Source of the DNA: Ciona savignyi
Taxonomy: Eukaryota > Chordata > Ascidiacea > Phlebobranchia > Cionidae
Reading direction: 5' to 3'
Assembly: GCA_000149265.1 (NCBI GenBank)
Contig: CH003425.1
Span: 21,325-85,324, forward strand
DNA length: 64,000 nt
Made by a program: the position numbers and the translations under genes. Shown piece after piece: positions 33,686 through 45,722 of the stretch. Below the pieces are notes generated by a model. The model worked only from the letters and a program-made list of their open reading frames with translations. It had not been told where the DNA came from and searched no databases. Each line of letters opens with the position of its first letter. Position 1 is the first letter of the stretch.

Positions 33686-33719
33686 GTTAATTACTTCCCT
33701 CGCACTTCCCTCACACTCT
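33686..33719 (+). promoter_or_regulatory. candidate 3' splice or trans-splice acceptor before the SLC18B1-like ATG
   Basis: ACCATTCATTCCAG ends at 33685, giving a 34-nt leader before the ATG at 33720. It could be the end of a 5' UTR intron or, if this is an ascidian, a spliced-leader acceptor. Confidence 0.4.
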
Positions 33720-36700
33720 ATGGCGAGCATCGAGCAGAATGAAGAGAATTTCAACACCGCACGTGAATGCTCCATAACCCGGTGTAACCACCATGTTTAC
33801 CCCGAGATAAAAGTAAGTGCTGAATGTATCATGGGTTTCGTACGTGTTTCCAGGCCTTATAGGTAGTACCGTGCCGAAAGCTGTCTATGGCTCGCTGGTG
33901 TCGTACGTGTATCCTGTACGTAATCGGTGCTGAAAGCGCGATAAACCGCTTGGGTAGCTATGGCACTATGTTTTTTTAAATGTCCAGCAAGTAAATTATG
34001 CTGGTATAGTGCTTATGATCATCAACCGAATGATTTCTGTATCGAAACCTGCTAGCTAGCTAGTCGGTTGTGTCCTTGGGCACGTGTCAATCACACACAA
34101 CACATTGTATGTAGTCTTTCAACAGAAGGGTAGAAAAATCGAAACTGGTCGTTAGCTAGTTGTTTGTGTCCCTGGACAAGGCTTAGCGGACATCTGGACC
34201 CAGTGTATTAATGGGTTTAACAACACATACGACATAAGAAACGCTAAACAAGGATTGGATTGACCGTCGAAAGGTAGTTTTGTCGAAACCAGCATCCAGC
34301 TACTCGTTTATATCTATATCACTTAGATATATAAGAATTTCATATTCCAGATCCTGGGATCATCACCAAAGAATTCCAGCGACGAATTCACTCCTGCAAG
34401 TTTCCGCTGCGATACCCCGCTAGCAGATACATACGCCGATTCCACTTTCCTTGAATTCGTGGACGCCAGAGAATGGTCTGGTGAAGGGGAAGCCCCCACT
34501 CCGATCCGGAGATGACGTGGCATCAATAAGGACGCCTTTACTTCACAATAACTGTCTTCCTCGTCGGGACGCGTTCTGGCATTTACACAAACAACATCGT
34601 TCCAGCACTCCTACTATTATCGGTTACGAGGCTCCTAATTTGCCTGATGACGTCAGCAATATTGAAGATGACGTCACCAGACAGTCAATAGCTCAAAGAT
34701 TGAAAAAATCTGTTGAGGAGATTTTCAGCTCAGGCAGTGGGGGGCGCTCCTTTGGGGGGGGTTTGTGTACGTCAGAATTTCGCGTCGAACGCGAGCATCT
34801 TCGATTCTTACGTCATTCTTTAGTGACGAGGTAAGTTGCTGGGTAAAGGCGACGGCGATTTCGCCAATAGAAAGGTTTTTGCACCAGTCGCTAGCTAGTC
34901 AGTTGTGTCCTTGGTGAAGGCAATTATCGGACAATGTCTGAAGCCAGTCGATTATTTGACGGAACAAAAAAATACCAACGTCTCTTAATGTACAACACAA
35001 CCCTTGCCTTCAGTGAAATGGTGGCAGGTTCGAAACTGGTTGCTAGCTAGTCGGTTGTGTCCATGGGCAGGGCACTTTAAGGACATTGCCTGAACCCAGT
35101 GGATTGATAGGTTCTATTAAATTGAAGCAACGTTTTAATCATAACAACACACTGTAACAGCAACGGTAAACCAACAGTAGGCGCGAGATAATTTGACGAT
35201 TACTCAATAGATTACTCAATAGATAACGATTACTTAATATAAAAATTACCTAAACTTCACCAATTTTTTCAAATTATTTTTTATCACAGGCTTTAGACCA
35301 CGGAGCGAACCAATTAGAAATCGGACTTATATTCGGTTGTTACGCAATAGTGAATTCTATTTGCTGTCCATTGTTTGGTTGTTTCATACCAATGTTTGGA
35401 GCTAAGAATCTATTGCTTGCTGGTTTGCTGCTATCTAGTGTATGTTCAGTGCTTTTCAGGTTAGTGTATGTTCTGTAAGTACTGTGAATATAATGGTATT
35501 TTTGAAAACAAATTTCGTTTTTGTGTTGCTGAATGCTGACCGAATAGCTTAGTGGTTTAGTGCGACACCTTTCAACCGCAAGGTTGCAGATTCGAAACTG
35601 GTCGATAGCTAGTCGGTTGTGTCTTTGGTCAAGGCACTTAACGGACATTGCCTGAACCCAGTGAAATGTTGGGTACCAAATACAGAAACGTCTACTACAC
35701 AACACACTAAAATGGCTTCTGTAATCGGACGGTTTGCGCGAGGTGATGTGATGATTGCCCGTGTGATAACGTCCCCTGCGTTTTCCCATTCACGGGGATA
35801 AAATTAATCATCTTCCAGTAATTTAAATAAAACATGAATAAAATATCATATTCACAGTAAAAGAAATCATACACGTGAACATCCTATCCTTATCTTACCT
35901 GTTCCCCATACACTTACGCCCCTATATCCTGCACCTTCAGCCAGTTATTCAGACTTACCAGCACCGTTTTATTCGTTGCTGGATGCTTCCTCTGTCGAGC
36001 CATCCAGGCACTGGGTTGTTCCGCCTACTTCACCGGCTCCTCTGTTATAATTGCTCGTGAATGGAGAGACAACATCACATTTGCGATGGGTTTGTCTGAG
36101 ATTTTCACGGGGATTGGAATGATATGTGGACCTTTGTTGGGCGGACTTGTGTATGAGGTGGGTGTTCTACTTACATGTTACATTATATATGATTGGTCTC
36201 TTCTAAGACAAACATTTTTCCTGCCCGTGTTCGAACAGTTAATTCGCTAAAAGTCTTACAGATAGCCGATAGGTTGAATAATCGAAACCAGCCGTAGGTA
36301 TTTGTTTCGTAATATCGCGTTGGACCCAAAGGTTGTTGCTTCGAAATTCGTCCTAGTCAGATGGATCTTTGTGTATAGGGCAGCGTTGCTTTACACTGGG
36401 GTTTGCTGTATTCAATAAACTGCAATTTAGCGCTGATAACCAGGGTTGAAAAAATGTTAGTACATACCTTGCCTTTTCCCATTTACTCGTCAAACACATT
36501 CTACCCTTGAACGAGCAAAAACAACTAGAAATGGCTAGAGGTTTGTCTTCTTGGGCAAGACACTAAGCGGACATTGCCTGAATCCAGTGGATTAATTAGT
36601 TCGACGAAAAATAAAGGAACCTTTCAATCATACACAACACACAATGGCTCTTTTAACCTGACGGTGGGCGCTATGTAATATGATGAATGCCCGTGTGTTA

Positions 36701-39700
36701 ACGCCCCTTGCGTTTAAAAAAAATGAGCACCCTAAGTCCTATCCCAGCCTAACCACAATTTGTCTTTATATTTTCAGAAAGGTGGATTTCAGCTTCCATT
36801 TATCTGCATTGCGTTGGTCATGTTACTGGGACTGGTCATCAACTTTTACGCAATTTCGAAATCTTCAGATAAGGCGTCGACCGCTAACTTTTGGACTTTA
36901 ATAAAGTAAGTAGAGACTTTCCCAATTTTTAATGCTTTTAAAATCGTGCAGATTTAATTTTTACTTTACCAGCACTGTGCGTAGTGTACTTAAGTCTATG
37001 GCCACAAGGCTATTGTTAAATGTTTAGCATATTAACCCGTTGGGATAAGCATATTTTATTGCCTTGAAATGGCCCTATCGGTTAGCCAGCTGCTCGCTTC
37101 GATCCTAACCTTTTTGTGAATCTCTTGACGGATTACCCGCATGAGCTAACTTGGCGGGCGTTCATAATAGAACAAGTCGTGGGCTATCTGCTATCATGTT
37201 TTCTTTATAGTTTCGTATTCAATTTCCGGAGTTCAACCAGTTAAACGTGGCCGGGTAACGATTTTCGGCATCCGGAAACCGCCTTCCGCCTTCCGGCATC
37301 CGACATATTTAAATAATCTTTAAATCTTCGTCTTTCCCAGGATCCCTAACGTTGCAGTAACTTGTATTCTTATGTCGGTAATGTGGGCTGCCATGGACTT
37401 TAACATGCCTAGTTTGTCGCTCCATATGAAAGTTATTGATGCGACCCCTGTACAAGTCGGTACAATGTTCCTTATAATGGCAGCAGCTTATACTGTGTTC
37501 GCACCTTTCATTGGGATGTTCGCGAAAAACAAGGTAAGAGTCGTTTGAAATCGAAATTCAGCGTTTTTTCTTTTATCAAAGGTCCTGCTTCGTGTTTTTG
37601 TTGTGGAAACATAACTAAACTTATGCTTATCCTAAGACGTCTTCCTATGCACTAAGGTATATGATAACAATAGTCGATATAACACGAGTAATCATTAGAT
37701 TTGATAGAGCTAATACAGTGTGTTTAATGTTACATTAGTCTTGATCAATTTATTTAAATTTGTTAAATCAAGGCAATATTAAGTACCTTATCCAATCACA
37801 CACTATTGTAAAAATTGTTCAGGGTAAAGCTCGAACCAACTACCTATCCGGTCATTAACTCAGTGCTTTCCCCCATTGACCACATAGTATGTTCATTAAT
37901 TAATAAGAAGAAAGTGGTCAGAGTAAAGATCGAACCGGCCACCTGTCTAGTCATGACAACATCCCTTATCCCCTAGACCAAACAAATGAACAGGAATATC
38001 TTTCCTCTTGAGAGTCCATATAACCGTCAATGTCTATTCAATTAGCTCTGTTCGTTACTGCAAAACCTTTCAGCCTAAGGTTTTTAGGTTCGAAACTAGT
38101 GACTAGCAAGTCGGTTGTGTCCTTGGGGCATGGAACTTAAAGAATGTTGCCTGAACTCAGTTAAATAATGGTTCTGTTTGCGGTAACGTCTCAATCATAC
38201 ACAACACATTGCAATATCTCCGGTAACCCGACGGTGGGCGCGAGGTGATCTGACGATTGCCCGTGTGTTAACCCCCTATCGTTTTGCCCATTAACGGGAT
38301 AAAAATGGGTCCATAATATTATAAAATGTAATTCAAAATCGTTAAATAATATCCAAAATGAATTACATTCCAGTGCACGGAACGGATGGTTATGATCTGT
38401 GGGGGGTTGTTGGTCGCTACCAGTTTCGTTCTTGTGGGGCCTTCCCCTGTGTTGGCACAATTGGGGGTGACCGAAGTCAGCTTTCCCCTTGTGGGGGTTT
38501 CTATGGGGATACTAGGGGCGGGGTTGAGTATGGCTTTAGTCCCCACTTTCAGTGATCTTACTGCTTCCGCTGTGTAAGTATGTACGACAGAATAGTTTTA
38601 TGGGTTCGTGCGTCTGCTTTCATCCGAAAGGTTGGAGATTCAAAACCGGTCGCTAGCTAGTCCATTGTGTCCTTGTGCAATGCACTTAACGGGTACTGAA
38701 CGAACCCAGTGGATTAATGGGTTCTAATTAAATCTAAAGAAAGGTCTCAATCATATGCAAGGTTAAACCAATGGAAGGTACGTCATTAAAACCTAGTGGT
38801 GTAACCGAGTTGAACAGTACAGTATCAATCTCTCCATTTATTCAACACACTGCAATAGCTGTGGTGATCCGCCTTCGGTTAAAATGCAAACCACTTTTAC
38901 CTATCTCACAATATTCAAACCACTTTAACCGCAGATGCGGTGGGATGGCAGACGACCTCGCAACCGCTGGTTTGGTTTCCGGATTGTTTAACGGAGCTGT
39001 GTTTTTCGGGTAAGTCGGAAATATGATTATTTATTTCATTGCCTGGTTTCGAACCAAGCTATGTATCTTTTGTTTACAAAAATATTTAAGGTTTTATGAC
39101 GTATTAACCCAATGTCAAAAATCCCAACCCTAACGGCCTAATCGCTCTTAGACGCAACAAGTGCCTTTTTCTTCCCAATTTTTTTCGTCCTGTTTGGCGT
39201 CCGCGTTATCTATATTTTCATTCCTTTGAAATGACGAATTGAAACCTTTTCTCAAATGACGAATTGAAACGACTGTTTGTTTTGCCTTTCTGTTGTGCGG
39301 TGATTTGCATTATTTGTTGCTATTTAATACTGGTGCAAAGAATGAATAAAATAAACTTAAAAACGTTCCTTTCTTTTAGGCAAACGGCCACTTACTCCTA
39401 ATCAATTATTAAAAATTAACCCCCACGATAATATATCTTTCTTTTTATATATATTGATTTATATCTTCTGCTTTCATACAAAGTATTAAAATCCAGACTT
39501 TTCGTTTCAGTGAGTTTATCGGTCCAACCGTAGGTGGCGCTCTAATGCAACAATTCGACGATTACAAGGTCGTGAGTTCGATATTTGCCGCCTTCGTTTT
39601 TCTTGTGGTAAGCATTAAGAATGGACATGTTTGTCGACAGATGCAAAACACATATGCTGTGTTATTATTCGAATTCCGTGTCTTAAGTCGGTTTACCTGT

Positions 39701-40302
39701 TGTAATTTTAAATGGTAAATGTAGGATAGAATAGGATATTCATGCATATCGCCATGAATGTGGAAACCAAGAGGGTCAACACAAGCAATCGTCAGATTAC
39801 ATCATTCCTACTGTTGGGTTACCTTTGCGTTTTGTTGTATATGGTTCACACGTTCCTTTAATTTGGTAGAACCCATTAATCTGATGGGTTCAGGCAATGT
39901 CCGTAAAGTGCCTTGCCCAAGGACACAACCGACTAGCTAGTCACCAGTTTCGCACCTGCAACCCTTCGATTGAAAGGAGACGCACTTAACCGCCAGACTA
40001 AACGGTTGGACCTATTTTCCTTTCTTTAGTTAACTTCGGTTAAGTGCCCTGCTAGAGAGCAAAACCGAATTATAAGCGGGTGGGTTCGATCCCGCTACCT
40101 TTTGGCTGAAGGTACAAACGACCAATATATTACATCTATTCACAACCTAATCGGCCGTTTTACAATAATATCGTCCAAGGTCATCTTAACCGCCATCTTC
40201 TACATTATGGATTGGAGGAAAGATAAATCGAAAAGAAAGAAAGAACAGAACCGTCCATGCTTAGACACGGTGCAAACACTGTATGGTACTATGGACGATT
40301 AG
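33720..40302 (+). CDS. SLC18B1: SLC18B1-like MFS transporter, 10 exons
   Basis: Predicted twelve-helix transporter related to SLC18B1, a vesicular polyamine carrier in vertebrates; the substrate here is inferred only by family. Exons: 33720-33812, 34351-34830, 35290-35459, 35941-36157, 36778-36905, 37341-37533, 38374-38573, 38935-39009, 39511-39607, 40180-40302. All splice phases agree from exon 3 to the stop. Diagnostic stretches are GANQLEIGLIFGCYAIVNS, GSSVIIAREWRDNITFAMGL, GIGMICGPLLGGLVYE, GAGLSMALVPTFSDL, GLVSGLFNGAVFFG and EFIGPTVGGAL, in family order. The ~185-residue hydrophilic N-terminal region is far longer than in vertebrates. Exon 2 is frame-broken in this sequence. The C-terminus is a short basic tail. 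Confidence 0.85.
34351..34830 (+). CDS. SLC18B1-like gene, exon 2 (frame-broken)
   Basis: 480 bp between good borders (CATATTCCAG and GTAAGT), entered and left in phase 0. The entry frame (ILGSSPKNSSDEFTPASF...) meets TGA at 34511-34513. The frame that joins exon 3 reads SSILTSFFSDE, matching the family motif SILxxFFPxEA, but is open only after another TGA at 34714-34716. Between them a second frame is open (EAPNLPDDVSNIEDD...). One extra base before 34513 and a miscount in the G8 run at 34754-34761 would restore a single frame. A short intron inside the exon is the alternative. Confidence 0.6.
35020..35215 (+). mobile_element. tRNA-derived SINE family 1 copy, tail-truncated
   Basis: Plus-oriented copy in the intron between exons 2 and 3 of the SLC18B1-like gene, with AGGTTCGAAACTGG as a perfect B box. 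A shorter fragment precedes it at about 34870-34960. Confidence 0.65.
35545..35805 (+). mobile_element. tRNA-derived SINE family 1 copy
   Basis: Full-length plus copy in the intron between exons 3 and 4 of the SLC18B1-like gene, with an intact CTTTCAACCGCAAGGTTGCAG arm. It lacks the repeated tail. Confidence 0.8.
38050..38310 (+). mobile_element. tRNA-derived SINE family 1 copy
   Basis: Plus copy about 65 bp before exon 7 of the SLC18B1-like gene. A second diverged copy lies at 38600-38870 in the following intron, just before exon 8. Confidence 0.75.
39721..40013 (-). mobile_element. tRNA-derived SINE family 1 copy
   Basis: Full-length minus copy in the last intron of the SLC18B1-like gene, from AGGATATTCATG to GACTAAACGGTTGGAC. 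Confidence 0.82.
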
Positions 40303-40388
40303 CTGGCTGGTATTACGCTATGTGCTTTTGCTGTATTGCGTTGCTATTTTTGTACCATCAATTTATTTTGAGGGTTGAATATATTTGA

Positions 40389-40394
40389 AATAAA
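40389..40394 (+). promoter_or_regulatory. polyadenylation signal AATAAA
   Basis: Lies 87 bp after the stop codon of the SLC18B1-like gene, in an AT-rich 3' UTR. Confidence 0.65.
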
Positions 40395-40619
40395 TTCTAA
40401 TTGTGTGTTTCTGTGGTTATCGATAATGTTGTCAAGTTTGTATTGAAATACACAGCAAACGCCTGGAGCGTATTATTTGAATGCGATTTTGTGATAGATT
40501 ACCCTGTTTCAACATTTTAAGTCTAGGACAAAGCGATTTTTGGCTTAATTGGCAAGAGTGTTGACCATATGTAGAAAGGCAAAAGGCCGTGAGAAAGCAG
40601 TTACTTTGTGTCATTGTAA

Positions 40620-40930
40620 AAAGAATTGTTTGGACATCACCTGAACCAATGAATTAATTAATGGATGGGTTAAATACATGGATGGGTTAAATACAAGCTG
40701 AAAAAATAATATCTTAATAATACACAACACATTGCAATATCTTCGTTCACTCGATTATGGGCGCGACATGATCTGACGTTTGCCAGTGTGTTAACCCCAT
40801 TGGTTTTCCTATTAACGGGGATAAACATAATTATCCCATCATATTTATATCATACACAACACATTGCAATAGCTCCGGTAACCTGACGCTTGTGCTTTTC
40901 CATTCAAAAGTATAAATATCCAACATCTTA
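40620..40930 (+). mobile_element. SINE family 1 copy, 5'-truncated, with a second 3' fragment
   Basis: The 3' two-thirds of a plus copy (40620-40845), followed by a short repeat of its CAACACATTGCAATAGCTCC region (40850-40915). Confidence 0.65.
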
Positions 40931-41058
40931 AACTGGATTTGAACGAGACAACGATATAATAACTTAGTATTTACTAACAGTGCAAAATTCTATAAAACAA
41001 ATCCTCTGTAAAAAGGAAAATTTCAATATAACGTTTTAAATCCAACTACCGCGTATGT

Positions 41059-41208
41059 ATGAGCGTTAAATCGTTGAGCGATTTCGAAAAAGTTTCGATT
41101 TTGCTTCTACTTTCTGTCGTCGTCAGATGTCGCCCGCGAGCAGTACATGGTGAGGCTTCTAAAGATCTTGAAACTCGTACTTTTGTATGTGGCCCCACAG
41201 TGGTTAAG
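41059..41208 (+). CDS. possible first exon of a secreted protein
   Basis: ATG followed by MSVKSLSDFEKVSILLLLSV, a plausible signal peptide, then about 30 more codons containing one late Cys. It could stop at the GTGAGG donor-like site after 41148 or at the weak GTCTGT after 41208. I could not find a second exon, and this may be chance. Confidence 0.25.
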
Positions 41209-41314
41209 GTCTGTAATGTAGTAAAAATTTTCTTTTTTTACTATTATGAAAATCTGTAAGCTGTATGTAGAAAACCTTTTTTTTAATTTCTTTTTTTTTA
41301 ATTTTATACAGTAT

Positions 41315-41425
41315 ATGGTCGTGTAGCCGAATGGTTAAGGCGATCCAATCATATACCAATTCATATACAAAAACGTTTTTAGTAATCAGCCCAAAATGGA
41401 TTTTAAATTAGCTCGGTGAATATTT
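41315..41425 (+). mobile_element. SINE family 2 copy
   Basis: Head GTGTAGCCGAATGGTTAAGG and a decayed B box. It lies between the candidate secreted exon and the next minus-strand exon. Confidence 0.65.
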
Positions 41426-41519
41426 AGTTAGCTGGAAGAAATTGAATTTTCATTTGCTTAAAGTTTTGCCTTGTGAATTTTTATATGAATTCTTTGCAAC
41501 AATAAATAACATTGCAAAT

Positions 41520-41695
41520 GACAATAGGATAGGAAATTAATGTTTATCCCCGTGAATGGAAAAATCAAGGGGTTAACACACGGGCAATCGTCAGTTCACC
41601 TCGCGCCCATCGTCGGGTTACCCAAGCTATTGCAGTGTGTTGTGTATGATTGAGACTTTCAGTTTAGTGAAACCCAATAATCCACTGAGTCTAAG
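41520..41695 (-). mobile_element. SINE family 1 copy, head missing
   Basis: Minus-oriented, from AGGATAGGAAATTAATG to about CAATAATCCACTGAG. It stops 30 bp from the donor of the exon ending at 41725. Confidence 0.75.
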
Positions 41696-41724
41696 TAAAG
41701 AAAAAATTAATAAAAAATACGTAC

Positions 41725-42304
41725 TTGGATAGATGACGTCATTTGTGTTAATTCTCCATGTGGTATCTCTGTCAGCCGTAGATTGTCGTAACCGTTTTCA
41801 ATATCATTTCTCGTGTTTTCCAATTCAGCACCACGAGCTGGTATTGGTGGCAAACTCAGCTGCTGTATCGGCGACAATGGTCTTAATGACGTCACAGAAG
41901 CCGGCAGACTAACCTCAATAGTGGCAATGTTCAGTGTTCTAGGTCGTTGAGGTTGATTTTCGATATTCTGTTGATTTAATACCGGCGTCGCTACGGCGCT
42001 ACCAACGGTATCGTAAATCGGCTCCTGCGGGGAAGAGGAGCGACCAGTCCCGGCAGAATCGTCCCCGCTTTTCCCGATCCCTGGTACAGTACCGTAATGA
42101 TTGGTTTCAAGGTCGGGGCGACGTTTCGTCAGGAAAGGGTACCTTGGCTTCTTTTTCATCAAGTACACAACAACCAAAACACCAAATAGCACGATAAGTG
42201 AAATGATAATCCCGATAATAATAAAAGGGACAGTTTCTTCGCTTCTATTTCGAGGTGTGCTTGGTGTATTGGTTGACATGGCTCCAAATATAGCCTCACC
42301 TAAC
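41725..42304 (-). CDS. membrane-span and cytoplasmic-tail exon of a second receptor-like protein
   Basis: One open exon on the minus strand. It has a CCCGTTAG acceptor at about 42305 and a GTACGT donor after 41725 (phase 0 exit). It encodes a short Ser/Thr-rich segment, the span VPFIIIGIIISLIVLFGVLV, a basic stop MKKKPRYPFLTKRRPD and a tail with HYGTVPG, PIYDTVGS and NGYDNLRL. The ATG at 42279 could start a signal-anchor protein. The Ser/Thr-rich start looks more like a stalk whose ectodomain exons lie upstream. The layout resembles the CUB receptor tail, but I see no direct sequence similarity. No partner exons were found on either side. Confidence 0.6.
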
Positions 42305-42394
42305 GGGTGAAATAACACATAAAGGTACTTCTTACATACCTATGTCTCCTGGTGTAAGATGTAGTAGTTTGGGGTGTGAAATGTAAATGTAGGG

Positions 42395-42680
42395 TGAAGG
42401 AGCAAGGGAAACTGCTCACTAAAATAAAGATTAGGGTGTTGTGGTTGTTGTTTGGCTAGGGTTAAAGTTAACGTTAAACGGCCGTATGGCCGTATGGTTA
42501 ACGCGACCGATTCATATACCAATTCCATATATAAAATGGACCGACGAGCCCATCAGAAGTTCGAAGCTGAGCCCGGTAAAAAAAAGTTGACACTTGTTCT
42601 GTGATAGAGATTTATAGTGTTTGGGGCAGGGTTAGAACTTATAATTAGTTCCCATGGTTCTAGTAAGTAGTTTTCCCCCT
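42395..42680. mobile_element. MITE interrupted by a SINE family 2 copy
   Basis: The ends AAGGGAAACTGCTCACTA and TAGTAAGTAGTTTTCCCCCTT are inverted repeats. The core words GGGTTAAAGTTA and GGGGCAGGGTTAGAA are also found in an uninterrupted relative at about 45000-45170. The SINE family 2 copy at 42478-42585 splits it. Confidence 0.65.
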
Positions 42681-44116
42681 TCCCTTTTTAAGTGTTGCCT
42701 TAATCTGCTATATTAATGTAATAAAGTTTGGAAGCCAGTTGTTCCGGTTGGTTGCCCTTTTTTCATATGTAGTCGCCTCACCCTCCGTTTGAATTTGAAT
42801 CATAGTCACTGTGTGTCAATCAAGCGAGCAGAGCACGTGGTACAGTGGTTTAAAACAACCATCTTAAACCTTATAGGTTTCGGTTTTAATTCTCAACCTT
42901 ATCACTTATTTGTTTTGGGGGGAATTACGAATAATGGAATGCGCTAACCTTACAACCGGTTATTCTATTCTATATAAAAGAAGGTAAATAACTCCCACAT
43001 TTGGTGTAACGGGTGGATATATGTTTAGCATGACCTTGTAGCTTTAATAACTATACTGCACCTGCGAATCTGTGTTTAATCCATAGTAATATCAAGTGAG
43101 TGACAAACACCATGCGCCGAGAAAAATACCATACCTCTTCTAAATAATTGGATTAGATGCCTCAGACCCTAAATGTTTTACAAAATTTCGCAAAAAGTAT
43201 TCTCAGCTAATCTAAAATTTGGAGTATTCAGAAAATACATACTTATACACCAACGTTCAATATAAACTCGACATGTCTTTCAAGGTGTGTATATCCGAGG
43301 GAAATAGTAGAAAGGAGTTAGAGAACGACTCAATTACTCTTAAGGGCTTGATGTCTGCCTAGTATTCCCTGGTAACCTTATTCAATATACAACACCTATT
43401 AATGTGAAACACGGCAATATCTAATAAAAAATACCTCATATCTATAAAAAAAACTCTTAATAACTTAGTTAAATGCCACAGACTAAATTTTACAGAATTC
43501 TGCAAACCGTTTCTTATCAATTCTAAAATCCAGTCTAATGAGAAAACAAAAGTTTTTTTAGTATATACACACTTTCAACGCCAACTCGACATGTCTTTCA
43601 AGGTATATTTACACAAACGGAAATTATTAGTTTACAAAATCCACCTCGCTAACACAGCTATCTACCGTATAGCGTACGCTTGTTGGCCAACGGTTCAATT
43701 TGAAATTCGTCCTATTGTGATTTAACGCCATTCATCTAAGAGAGACAAAGAACATATTTGGTCCACGGTTTATACATTTCGCTTACATATATTTCGTCCA
43801 CAGTTTAAAATCGTCGATTGTTAAAATAGGTTTAATTTAACGAAAGAACTAATATATTCGTGTTCAATTCGTATTGGCAAAATGTAACAAATCTAATAAA
43901 AGCAGAAATAAAACGCACCACTACAAAACGCAATCGGCGTTTATTATTGATTTTAAAGCGGCGTATTTTTTAGAAGTGCTGAAACGACAGTCGTTTTGCC
44001 GTTTTTCCTTTTTTTCCATTTTAATTTAAAGTATGCGTCATTTAATGGTCGTATTTTTAGAAGCAAAACAAAAATCAATTCTAAACTAAGATCAAAGCTA
44101 TTTTAAAATCGGTTCC

Positions 44117-44386
44117 ATGACAACTGAACCCCTTACAACTGAACCCCTTACAACTGAACCCCTACAACTGAAACCCTTTACAACTAAACCCCCTTTTAAC
44201 AGAACCCTTTTAACTGAAAAGGGGGTTCAGTTGTAAAGAGGTTCAATTGAACTGGGTTCAGTTGTATAAAGGGGTTCAGTTTAAAGGGGTTTAGTTAAAA
44301 GGAGTTCAGTTGTAAGGGGCTTAATTGTAGGGGTTCAGTTGTAAAGGGTTCAGTTGTAGGGGTTCAGTTGTAAGGGGTTCAGTTGA
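44117..44386. repeat. 270-bp imperfect palindrome of a 15-mer tandem repeat
   Basis: The left half is tandem ACAACTGAACCCCTT. From about 44219 the right half is the reverse complement, AAGGGGTTCAGTTGT, repeated. The whole can fold into a long hairpin or cruciform. Confidence 0.88.
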
Positions 44387-45569
44387 CTGGTCACCTTCAA
44401 AATCAGTTCTTGGCCAATCTTAATGCCTTACAAGCCCATTGTTATCGCAAACCTAAAGTTACCCCTTTCAAAGGCAGTTCTTAGTCAATCTTAACAAGCC
44501 TATGTTACTCTTCTTATAACTGTGATCGGCGTTATTTCGATATCTTCTTTGTAAATACAAGACTTGTTTATACTTCGATGCACTTTCCTCTTTTAACATG
44601 ACTGTAAATATAACGGTTGTGCTAACATGGGGAAATCAAATAAGTCGAAACTTCCATGTAATTTAACCCAGTGCCTCGCCGTACGTAAGATACTTAAGTA
44701 AACAAAAGATAACAAATACACGCTGTAACTTAAAAAAAACGAAACTTTGCTCGGCGTCAAAGTAAAACTTCGCCGAAAAGAAAAACTTCACTGTACGTAT
44801 AAATAACTCCCATGATAATAAACAAGTTCGCTATCAGTAACAAAAACATCATTCTATAAGTAAAAACTTGGCTGTAAGTAAAAAACAAAATTTCGTTGAA
44901 AATCAGAAAAACATGCTGTAAGTCCACCTAACCTAACCCCGTTCTATATTTATATCCTGGTCTAACAACTGAGTAGCGGACGCTATTTCGCTATCAAAAG
45001 AGGGAAAACTGAAAGAAGGGAAAGAGGGAAAAAGGGAAACTGCACGCTAAAATAAAGATTAAGACATTAAAGTTTTAAACATGGGGTTGGAGTTAGGGTT
45101 AGTTCTGGGGTTAAGATTAGTGTTTGGTGAGTTAGAATTAGTTCCCAAAATCTATTGTCTAGTTTTCCCCCTTTTCCTATTTGCTGCCCATCAAATGAGC
45201 TTTCCTCTATTACATCAATTCTCCCGTAAATGTCGTCTCGCACCACTTAACGTTTTGATAACAGTTTAACGGTTCAAACACATGTATAGATATTAAGGTT
45301 ATTTTCGCCTATGGAAACACTTGTCACGTTTTCTTGTAACTAGGCGCACGACGTCACAGTACATTAAGTATTAATATATAATTATTAAGAAATTGAAATG
45401 TGCGTTGCATAACATGGTTAGTCATACGCCGACGCAATAATGTGTCAGGATACGCATGGTTATTCCCGTGAATGGGGAAACGTTATGACGTGAATACAGC
45501 AAAAGTGTGTTAAAGGTCATCTGGTTTATACCCAGTGGAGATTTGGGATGGATTGAAACTTGTGTTGGG

Positions 45570-45722
45570 TTAAAAACTGTCGGGTTAAACTTGTGTGGGG
45601 TTAAAAACTGTCGGGTTAAACTTGTGTGGGGTTAAAAACTGTCGGGTTAAACTTGTGTGGGGTTAAAAACTGGCGGGTAAAACTTGTATGGGGTAAAAAC
45701 TGTCGGGTTAAACTTGTGTAAG
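45570..45722. repeat. 30-bp tandem repeat, five units
   Basis: Units contain CTTGTGTGGGG, TTAAAAACTG and TCGGGTTAAA. The last two units show substitutions. Confidence 0.85.

Noticed and set aside
35340-35789. 149-codon frame on the minus strand
   Set aside because: It is antisense to SLC18B1-like exon 3 and a SINE copy. The plus-strand reading matches the transporter family with correct splice phases.
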